From contig JAENXB010000141.1 of the NCBI GenBank assembly GCA_016649785.1, positions 1-7,444 on the forward strand: a DNA stretch of 7,444 bases. Reading direction: 5' to 3'. Shown piece by piece: positions 1 through 5,006 of this stretch. The DNA is from Flavobacteriaceae bacterium. GTDB lineage: Bacteria; Bacteroidota; Bacteroidia; Flavobacteriales; Flavobacteriaceae. Every line of letters begins with the position of its first letter. Within the stretch, counting starts at the first letter, position 1. The position numbers and the translations under genes are program-made. The notes under the pieces are model-generated. The model was given only the letters and a program-made list of their open reading frames with translations, did not search any database and was not told where the DNA came from.

Positions 1-770
1 GTTTTTAAATGTTGTTCACTTCCGCAAAGCATTCCCACCCGCCAACCGGCCATATTAAAGGTTTTGCTCAATGAGTTTAATTCCATGACCACCTCTTTGG
101 CTCCTTCAGCCTTTAAAATACTCTTCGGATGTTCATTCAAAATAAAACTATAGGGATTGTCATTTACAATTAAGATCTGATGTTTTTTTCCAAAATCCAC
201 CAGGTCCTGAAAAATGGCATCAGTTGCTGAAGCTCCGGTAGGCATATGGGGATAATTCACCCACATCAGTTTCACCTTGCTCAAATCGGTTTTTGCCAGT
301 TCTTTTAGGTTTGGCAACCAGTTCCCGGCTTCATTTAAATCGTAATAAACCGCTTCTGCACCTACTAATTTAGTCACCGAAGAATAGGTAGGATATCCCG
401 GATTTGGAATTAAAACCTCATCCCCTTCATTTAAAAAAGCAAGGGAAATATGGGTTATCCCTTCCTTACTGCCCATAAGGGGTAAAATTTCGGTTTCTTG
501 GTTTAATTCGACCTGATAATGATTCTTGTAGAATTCCTTGATGGCATTCCTGAATTCGCCGGTTCCTTTATAAGGCTGGTATTGATGAGCCCCCGGATTA
601 ACAAGTGCCCGGTTTAATGCCTCAATAACCTGTGGTGGCGGAGGCAAATCAGGGCTTCCAATTCCAAGATTGACAATATCTTTTCCCTGCGCTTCCAGGG
701 CGCGAACTTCTCCCAATTTTGTGGAAAAGTAGTATTCACTCACCTGGTTTAATCTGTTGGCCTGAATCAT
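1..770 (-). CDS. Class I/II PLP aminotransferase, probably aromatic (3' end outside window)
   Basis: The frame starts at ATG 770-768 and stays open for 256 codons to the window edge, so the C-terminal part is missing. The protein is a fold-type I, pyridoxal-phosphate aminotransferase. Visible landmarks are GSPDLPPPP (38-46), GSKEG (100-104), PNPGYPTY (122-129), NYPHMPTG (172-179, the usual NYPNNPTG loop), NDNPY (203-207, with the PLP-pyridine Asp204 and Tyr207) and SLSKTFNMAGWRVG (233-246), whose Lys236 forms the Schiff base. Its ATG shares one base with the pheA stop (TAATG), so translation is probably coupled. Directly behind prephenate dehydratase, it most likely transaminates phenylpyruvate or hydroxyphenylpyruvate to Phe or Tyr. 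That substrate is inferred from context; database names for such genes are often LL-diaminopimelate or aspartate aminotransferase. In many Bacteroidota prephenate dehydrogenase and DAHP synthase genes follow, which would lie outside this window. Confidence 0.92.
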   Translation of the reverse strand, partial: MIQANRLNQVSEYYFSTKLGEVRALEAQGKDIVNLGIGSPDLPPPPQVIEALNRALVNPGAHQYQPYKGTGEFRNAIKEFYKNHYQVELNQETEILPLMGSKEGITHISLAFLNEGDEVLIPNPGYPTYSSVTKLVGAEAVYYDLNEAGNWLPNLKELAKTDLSKVKLMWVNYPHMPTGASATDAIFQDLVDFGKKHQILIVNDNPYSFILNEHPKSILKAEGAKEVVMELNSLSKTFNMAGWRVGMLCGSEQHLK

Positions 771-1594
771 TATAAGCTATTTTTATATGTTCCTAAAACT
801 TTTAGTTGTTCTGTCATGACTTCAAGAATTTGAAGGGCTTTTTGAAACTCCTCATAATCCTCAAAAATTACATCCACAAAAAATGAATATTTCCAGGGGG
901 TTTCTATTATTGGCATAGACTGGATCTTGGTCATATCCAGGTTGTAATCCCTCAAAATATTCAATACAGAAACCAAGCTTCCGCGGCGGCTTTCCAATTC
1001 AAATTTCAAAGATGCCTTGTCTATTTTCACCCCGTTTGGCTCCCTTTTTTTCATGCTTAAGATCAAAAACCTTGTGGCATTGCTTTTTTTGGTATGAATG
1101 CTTTCTGCCAGTATTTCCAAACCGAAAATTTGTGCTGCAGCGGTACTGGCCAAAGCAGCCACACCAACTGATCCTTTTTGAGAAATTCTCCTCGCAACCT
1201 CAGCAGTATCGGCATCTTCAATTAATTTTATATGCGGATAACTTTCAAAAAATTCTTTACACTGCAATAAAGCCATGGGATGGGAATAAACCTTCTTTAT
1301 ATTTTCGATGCTTTGTCCCTGAACTGCCATTAAATTCATATTAATAGGCATATAATGTTCTCCCACTATCCTTAAATGATGCTCGTCTATTAACGCGTAA
1401 TTAGGCAAAATGGAACCTGCTATTGAATTTTCTATCGCCATTACCGCTTCCTGCGATTCGCCAGAAACCAGGCTCCTTACCAATTCATGAAAAGACATAC
1501 ATTCCTGAACTTCTACATTTTCTCCGTAAAATTCCTGCGCCACCAAATGGTGAAAAGAACCCTGAACACCTTGAATTGCTACTTTTTCTCTCAT
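770..1594 (-). CDS. pheA: Prephenate dehydratase with C-terminal ACT domain
   Basis: This cytosolic enzyme converts prephenate to phenylpyruvate, the committed step to phenylalanine. It is a stand-alone dehydratase of 274 residues without a fused chorismate mutase, the usual size for this form. The catalytic domain covers about residues 3-182 and shows GVQGSFHH (9-16), IENSIAGS (54-61), YSHPMALLQC (103-112), ADTAEVA (128-134) and the signature TRF (174-176, in NATRFLIL). An ACT domain follows at about 195-272. Its Phe-binding motifs, GALV and ESRP in E. coli, read GSLV (205-208) and QSMP (225-228) here, so feedback inhibition may differ. The ATG at 1594 has the A/T-rich upstream context usual in the group. 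The gene heads a minus-strand operon with the aminotransferase behind it, and it is preceded by a leader-peptide attenuator at 1682-1811. Confidence 0.97.
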   Translation of the reverse strand: MREKVAIQGVQGSFHHLVAQEFYGENVEVQECMSFHELVRSLVSGESQEAVMAIENSIAGSILPNYALIDEHHLRIVGEHYMPINMNLMAVQGQSIENIKKVYSHPMALLQCKEFFESYPHIKLIEDADTAEVARRISQKGSVGVAALASTAAAQIFGLEILAESIHTKKSNATRFLILSMKKREPNGVKIDKASLKFELESRRGSLVSVLNILRDYNLDMTKIQSMPIIETPWKYSFFVDVIFEDYEEFQKALQILEVMTEQLKVLGTYKNSL

Positions 1595-1625
1595 ATTTTA
1601 TGTTAACTCTTCCCGGTTTCCTAAT

Positions 1626-1652
1626 CCTTCCAGGGTTTTAAACCCTGGAAGG
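1626..1652. repeat. Perfect palindromic repeat in the pheA 5' UTR (REP-like)
   Basis: The arms CCTTCCAGGGTTT (1626-1638) and AAACCCTGGAAGG (1640-1652) are perfectly complementary around the single base 1639, a 27-base palindrome able to form a hairpin on either strand. No T-run follows it on either side, so it is not a classical terminator. It lies between the attenuator terminator and the pheA start and would be part of the pheA mRNA. It matches the palindrome at 1911-1944 in design and at about two thirds of positions, with changes paired across the stem. A dispersed REP-like element is likely, but no second locus or transposase is visible in this window. Confidence 0.8.
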
Positions 1653-1681
1653 TTGTGAACTGAGGTTGATTAAATTAGACC

Positions 1682-1712
1682 AAAAAAAATCCCGATGTTG
1701 CCATCGGGATTT
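1682..1712 (-). terminator. Intrinsic terminator of the aromatic operon attenuator
   Basis: On the minus strand an 11-base stem, AAATCCCGATG (1712-1702) with CATCGGGATTT (1697-1687), closes on a GCAA loop (a GNRA tetraloop) and runs into eight T (1689-1682). The T-run exists only on the minus strand, so it stops leftward transcription. The only gene body just upstream of it is the 25-codon leader ORF, and the next gene downstream in the same direction is pheA, 87 bases away. It therefore acts as a conditional stop in front of pheA rather than the end of a conventional gene. Its 5' arm has an alternative partner at 1745-1751. Confidence 0.92.
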
Positions 1713-1751
1713 GAAATATAATTTATTGTTTAATTACATGGCGTTCCCGAT
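1703..1751 (-). promoter_or_regulatory. Predicted antiterminator of the attenuator
   Basis: Minus-strand ATCGGGA (1751-1745), inside the last codons of the leader ORF, is fully complementary to TCCCGAT (1709-1703), which forms most of the 5' arm of the terminator. This 7-base pairing and the terminator stem exclude each other. A ribosome waiting in the aromatic codon run (1784-1764) would leave 1751-1745 free, so the antiterminator forms and transcription reaches pheA. A ribosome that gets to the stop codon (1736-1734) would cover 1745-1751, and the terminator forms. The pairing is read directly from the sequence. The switching mechanism is inferred from known attenuators such as E. coli pheL and trpL. 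No clear segment-1 partner for 1745-1751 was found. Confidence 0.7.
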
Positions 1752-1811
1752 CTTATCTCCGCTATAGAAATAAAAATAATAGAAAGCGTTCCAGGTAATA
1801 TTACTTTGCAT
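1734..1811 (-). CDS. Aromatic-rich leader peptide of the pheA operon (attenuator ORF, 25 aa)
   Basis: The ORF runs from ATG (1811-1809) to TAA (1736-1734) and encodes 25 residues. Residues 10-16 are FYYFYFY, seven aromatic codons in a row (TTC TAT TAT TTT TAT TTC TAT, 1784-1764), and residue 7 is Trp. The peptide therefore carries three Phe, four Tyr and one Trp codon, the amino acids made by the chorismate/prephenate pathway. The start has an A-rich upstream stretch (AAAAAGAAAA), as expected for translation initiation in Bacteroidota. A strong intrinsic terminator follows 21 bases after the stop, then pheA. The role is inferred from this layout: translation speed through the aromatic run senses charged tRNA-Phe and tRNA-Tyr and decides whether the operon is transcribed. 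It is functionally like E. coli pheL but not recognisably related in sequence. A free small protein with its own function is the less likely alternative. Confidence 0.87.
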   Translation of the reverse strand: MQSNITWNAFYYFYFYSGDKIGNAM

Positions 1812-1894
1812 TTTTCTTTTTATGATTTCGCTAATTTAGAATTTAATTTTTAAATGAAGTACAATTTTTTAATCTTTTTTACGATAACGATTTC

Positions 1895-1923
1895 GAAATA
1901 TAACCTTGAAAACTTTTTCCAAA
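1895..1923 (-). promoter_or_regulatory. Candidate promoter for the leader-pheA operon
   Basis: Minus-strand TATATTTC (1902-1895) matches the Bacteroidota -7 consensus TAnnTTTG at five of its six fixed bases. TTTG (1923-1920) stands 17 bases upstream as a -33 element, within the spacing described for Flavobacterium. Transcription would begin near 1888-1890, leaving about 75-80 bases before the leader ATG at 1811. The -33 element lies in the left arm of the palindrome at 1911-1944. This is a motif match only; the AT-rich region offers weaker alternatives. Confidence 0.4.
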
Positions 1924-1944
1924 GTTCTAAACTTTGGAAAAGTT
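1911..1944. repeat. Second palindromic repeat, between divergent transcription units (REP-like)
   Basis: AACTTTTTCCAAAGTT (1911-1926) and AACTTTGGAAAAGTT (1930-1944) form a 15-base-pair inverted repeat with one extra T in the left arm and the loop CTA. It ends 29 bases before the gldA start. Over the 27-base core it differs from the palindrome at 1626-1652 at nine positions, eight of which are four paired C:G to T:A swaps and the ninth is in the centre. Conserved pairing with changed bases points to a repeat family kept for its hairpin. Both arms read TTTGG outward, so it may also donate -33 elements to the promoters on each side. Confidence 0.75.
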
Positions 1945-1959
1945 AATCCCTTACTTTTG
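1933..1959 (+). promoter_or_regulatory. Candidate promoter for gldA
   Basis: TACTTTTG (1952-1959) is an exact match to the Bacteroidota -7 consensus TAnnTTTG. TTTG (1933-1936) lies 15 bases upstream, slightly closer than the usual 17-23. The -7 box ends 14 bases before the gldA ATG, so the transcript would have a 5' leader of fewer than about ten bases. The -33 element is inside the right arm of the palindrome at 1911-1944. Motif evidence only. Confidence 0.5.
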
Positions 1960-1973
1960 AAAAAAGCTATTGT

Positions 1974-2903
1974 ATGTCCATAACTGTTGAAGGAATATCG
2001 AAATTTTACGGGGAACAGAAAGCCCTGGACAAGGTTTCATTTTCCATTGAAAAAGGTGAAATTGTAGGATTTCTGGGCCCGAACGGAGCCGGAAAATCTA
2101 CCCTTATGAAAATCCTGACCGGCTATCTGGCTCCTTCAGAAGGTTTGGCGAGTGTAAATAACATTCCGCTTTCCGGAAATTTACTGGAAGCACAACGAAG
2201 CATAGGTTATCTCCCGGAACACAATCCTCTTTATACCGAAATGTACGTACGGGAATTTCTTTCCTTTAATGCTTCCATATATAAAATTGAAAAGATTCGG
2301 ATTGAGGAGGTGATCTATCTCACCGGACTTACTTCTGAAGCCAATAAAAAAATAGAACAACTTTCCAAAGGCTATCGCCAACGGGTTGGGCTCGCTGCCG
2401 CGTTGCTTCACGATCCGGCAGTCCTGATCCTGGATGAACCCACCACGGGCCTTGACCCGAACCAGCTAGTGGAGATCCGAAATCTTATTTTGAGCATCGG
2501 AAAAGACCAACTTGACGGAAAGGCCGGAAAAACCATTTTTCTCTCTACACATATCATGCAGGAAGTGGAGGCAATTTGCGACCGGGTGATCATTATCAAT
2601 AACGGAAAAATCGTGGCCGACAAAAAGATGAATGAGTTGCGCGATGAACAGGAACAAATTATTCACGTTGAATTTGATTACCTGATAGAAGAAATTGCGC
2701 TTAAAAATTTGCCGAACCTCATCTCCGCAAGAAACATCGGGGGTTTTCATTACGAATTAAGATTTGACTCAAAAAAGGATATGCGACCAGATGTTTTTGA
2801 TTTTGCTCATGACAACGGACTCAAAACCCTTCAGTTAAACAGAAAAACAAGGAATTTGGAAAGTTTATTCGCAGAATTGACCGCCCCCGATAGGGGAGCT
2901 TAA
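1974..2903 (+). CDS. gldA: Gliding motility ABC transporter ATPase GldA
   Basis: The 309-residue protein is the cytoplasmic ATP-binding subunit of the GldAFG ABC transporter associated with gliding motility in Flavobacteriia. It would work with the membrane subunits GldF and GldG, which are encoded elsewhere. Residues 1-225 form the nucleotide-binding domain: Walker A GPNGAGKST (35-43), a Q-loop region GYLPEHNPLY (78-87) in which Glu82 stands where many ABC proteins have Gln, the signature LSKGYRQ (130-136), Walker B LILDEP (151-156), D-loop GLDP (159-162) and the switch His193 in STH. The remaining 80 or so residues are the C-terminal extension of this subfamily. All ATPase residues are present. 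It is a single-gene unit on the plus strand, divergent from the pheA operon and convergent with the lipoprotein gene 38 bases beyond its stop. The GldA name rests on overall resemblance; a general ABC-2 type ATPase is the fallback. Confidence 0.93.
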   Translation: MSITVEGISKFYGEQKALDKVSFSIEKGEIVGFLGPNGAGKSTLMKILTGYLAPSEGLASVNNIPLSGNLLEAQRSIGYLPEHNPLYTEMYVREFLSFNASIYKIEKIRIEEVIYLTGLTSEANKKIEQLSKGYRQRVGLAAALLHDPAVLILDEPTTGLDPNQLVEIRNLILSIGKDQLDGKAGKTIFLSTHIMQEVEAICDRVIIINNGKIVADKKMNELRDEQEQIIHVEFDYLIEEIALKNLPNLISARNIGGFHYELRFDSKKDMRPDVFDFAHDNGLKTLQLNRKTRNLESLFAELTAPDRGA

Positions 2904-2941
2904 ATCCATCACAAAAAATTTAATTATTCCAACTTCGGGGG

Positions 2942-3703
2942 TTAGGGCGCTGCTTCAAAAATAAGCCTGCCGGTATAAAACGTCTCAACTCTTACAACTG
3001 GCGGACGATTTTTGGCGATTACGTCCCCAATACTTCTTATTTCACCCTTGATGGATTGAATGGGATTCAGGATCATTTTATTGGTGCCGCGATGGAATAT
3101 ATCATAATGCTGCACAATTAGATCTCCTGCCTCCAATCGGCCATCGCCGGCAGCGAAAAACGCGTTGAAATTTTCCGCTTTCCCGGAGAGAAAATAATTG
3201 GAAACATTATCGTTTGTAATTCGCAAATTCTCAACTTCAAGATCGAGGATAAAATCACCATCGGTATGGATAGCGGGATCCTTTTCCTGGTTAAAGGAAC
3301 GCAGCCAAAGATTGTCGAATTTCAGTGTCCCAATGCTTTCTATGGCGCTTCCACTGCTGTTTTGCAGCCAATTTAATGTTGGAGTGGTTACAAAAACCTT
3401 TGTGATCTCATAATCCCGAAACAAGTTACAGGAATTGGCGTTTGTGATGCTCAGTCGGTTGTTTTCTACTTCAACAGTAACTCCATCAATTAAATTTTTC
3501 CCGGTTTCAACAACTACTTTATATTCTGCTCCCTGTTCAATAAACAACTTCACTCTTTCATAAACCATGATTTCCTCAAAAGGCGATACTGTAAATTCTT
3601 CGGTAACAATGGCTCCTTCAGATTTGAAACAATCGGGACCATTTTCAGTATCACAACTAATAGCTGTTAACCCTATAAAAATTAAGAAGAATACTTTTTT
3701 CAT
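2942..3703 (-). CDS. Head GIN domain (DUF2807) lipoprotein
   Basis: This is a putative envelope lipoprotein of 253 residues with a DUF2807 (head GIN, putative auto-transporter adhesin) domain. The chosen start is ATG 3703; an upstream in-frame TTG (3739) would put twelve residues ahead of the MKK that opens the signal peptide. Residues 1-16 are a signal sequence ending in a loose lipobox, AISC, with Cys17 as the lipidation site, followed by DTENGPD. After that comes a run of short beta repeats (about 38-250) typical of this beta-helical domain, including GKNLIDGVTVEVENNRLSI (68-86). Cys25 and Cys92 (SCNLFRDY) are well placed for a disulfide seen in relatives. No enzyme residues are recognisable, and the function of the family is not established. 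It follows the PagL-like gene after a 178-base gap, so co-transcription is uncertain, and it converges on gldA. Confidence 0.83.
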   Translation of the reverse strand: MKKVFFLIFIGLTAISCDTENGPDCFKSEGAIVTEEFTVSPFEEIMVYERVKLFIEQGAEYKVVVETGKNLIDGVTVEVENNRLSITNANSCNLFRDYEITKVFVTTPTLNWLQNSSGSAIESIGTLKFDNLWLRSFNQEKDPAIHTDGDFILDLEVENLRITNDNVSNYFLSGKAENFNAFFAAGDGRLEAGDLIVQHYDIFHRGTNKMILNPIQSIKGEIRSIGDVIAKNRPPVVRVETFYTGRLIFEAAP

Positions 3704-3881
3704 TTTAAATAGTCCTGTTTTAGAATAATTTAGAAACAACCACTTTAACAGTAAAATAGATCATAGAAAATACCGCGGGAATTTGCAAAACCGGCAAGAG
3801 AAAAAATTGCCTGTTCCTGATTGCTATCGGGAGCGCAGATCTTCGCAGGTGATATAAATTTTTAATGACCATAAAAGACTT

Positions 3882-4982
3882 TCACAATCTGTATCCTATA
3901 GAAAATTCAACAGCTTCAGCATTGGCATAATGTGAGCGAATCGTTACTGAACCCCATAAATTTTTGCTGATTTCATATTGAAAACCTATCCGATTGTATA
4001 ATCTTTCCACATAATGTTCGTAGGGAAAATACACATAATATCCCAGTTGTGTGATTAGTGATAATTTATTGAAAGTGAGCTGGTGACCTATAAAAATTCC
4101 AACTCTTTTTGAGTCTTCATCACCTGTGGTTTCACCTTCAGGAAAGGCCACAGACTGGTAATAAATATGCTCTTCCAATGCCTTGGACAAAAACAGTTCA
4201 GCACCGGCCTGCAGGGTACTCTTTCGGCTTACAGCCTTATCGGCGATGGCTGAAACAGTCAAAAAAGGAGCTTGTTTTGAACCAATTATCCCCATGCTAT
4301 TGACCCCGCCGCGAAGCGCAAAATTAAAATGAACGGGTTCCGTATATTTTTCACCTTTTTCCTTCGGAATAAATTCAGGTAAATTTTCCTGGTTCATCAT
4401 ATAATTCAAGCCAAAATTGAATGCGAAGGTATTTGTACTGTTATTGGGAGATTTAAAATCGGCATTGGAATAATGAATCAATGAAATCCCGCCTTGAATC
4501 CCGAATCCTTTAAAAATATTCTCCTTCTTGTAATTAGCCATTATGAAAGGAGAGATCAAAATGTGGGAACCGTATGCTTTGTTAAAGTAATTATCGTCCG
4601 GATGATACGGATTTGTGGCATAAGCCAGTCCGCTCCCCATTCTTAACATTAAATTCCGCTTGAGAAAATAGAAATTCAAATGGGCATATAAGCCATAATT
4701 CTCTCCCAAATGGGGATTTCCCATATCCTGATAAATAAACGAAAGGCCCAGGTCCGGATAATTATATCTCCTTTCCCAGTTCTTAAAGCCAAAGGTTTTT
4801 TGGTTAAATCCAAGGATTACCCCGGTGGGATGACCGGTAATAAGATGTGCAAGATCCGGGTTGTGTTCTACAACATTTCCGTAAAAATAATTGGCGTCAA
4901 AGTTGTATAATTTTTTGATCTCGTTTTGGGAAAAGGAAATCGCAGTGGAAAAAAGAAAAAGGCAGAGAATAATTTTCTTCAT
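3882..4982 (-). CDS. PagL-like outer-membrane acyloxyacyl hydrolase (lipid A deacylase family)
   Basis: The 366-residue protein starts at ATG 4982; the frame extends to a TTG at 4991 but that adds only three residues before the signal peptide. Residues 1-18 are a signal peptide with cleavage predicted at SFS-Q. The rest is rich in alternating aromatic and polar strands and ends in YRL, as expected of an outer-membrane beta-barrel. HYSNADFKSPN (170-180) matches the active-site segment of PagL, the lipid A 3-O-deacylase, with His170, Ser172 and the oxyanion Asn173. The third catalytic position, a Glu 14 residues after the His in Pseudomonas PagL, is Asn184 here. At about 350 mature residues it is more than twice the size of PagL, and a second HYANA (351-355) lies near the C-terminus. 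Its start is 24 bases behind the metF stop, suggesting co-transcription. Deacylase activity is inferred, not certain. Confidence 0.78.
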   Translation of the reverse strand: MKKIILCLFLFSTAISFSQNEIKKLYNFDANYFYGNVVEHNPDLAHLITGHPTGVILGFNQKTFGFKNWERRYNYPDLGLSFIYQDMGNPHLGENYGLYAHLNFYFLKRNLMLRMGSGLAYATNPYHPDDNYFNKAYGSHILISPFIMANYKKENIFKGFGIQGGISLIHYSNADFKSPNNSTNTFAFNFGLNYMMNQENLPEFIPKEKGEKYTEPVHFNFALRGGVNSMGIIGSKQAPFLTVSAIADKAVSRKSTLQAGAELFLSKALEEHIYYQSVAFPEGETTGDEDSKRVGIFIGHQLTFNKLSLITQLGYYVYFPYEHYVERLYNRIGFQYEISKNLWGSVTIRSHYANAEAVEFSIGYRL

Positions 4983-5006
4983 AGGCCACAAATGTAACCC
5001 AATAAT

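Noticed and set aside
1012..1344. Plus-strand ORF of 110 codons opposite pheA.
   Set aside because: It lies wholly antisense to a well-supported gene, has the composition of a shadow frame and shows no domain. The same holds for the other ORFs opposite or overlapping gldA, metF, metH and the envelope genes.
1687..1712. The 1687-1712 hairpin as a plus-strand terminator or as an ordinary end-of-gene terminator.
   Set aside because: The T-run is on the minus strand only, and no conventional minus-strand gene ends here; the only ORF before it is the aromatic leader.
2884..2941. Short hairpin CCCC-CGATA-GGGG at the end of gldA and the GGGGG at 2937-2941 as a possible bidirectional terminator for the convergent genes.
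   Set aside because: The stem is only four pairs (or seven pairs with a loop over 40 bases) and no T-run follows on either strand.
3811..3836. Imperfect inverted repeat CCTGAT / ATCGGG resembling CCCGATAGC-type flavobacterial palindromes.
   Set aside because: It holds only with wobble pairs on one strand and has no T-run, so it is neither a convincing terminator nor a clear repeat. It may be a decayed repeat copy.
3720..3872. 50-codon minus-strand ORF with a hydrophobic C-terminal half in the gap between the PagL-like gene and the lipoprotein gene.
   Set aside because: It crosses a degenerate inverted repeat, shows no recognisable family or clear start signal, and an ORF this short is expected by chance. 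Conservation in relatives would be needed to accept it.
4989..4996. Exact -7 box TACATTTG on the minus strand just before the PagL-like gene.
   Set aside because: No TTG lies 17-23 bases upstream, the box sits only six bases before the ATG, and the gene is already close behind metF. A chance match is likely.
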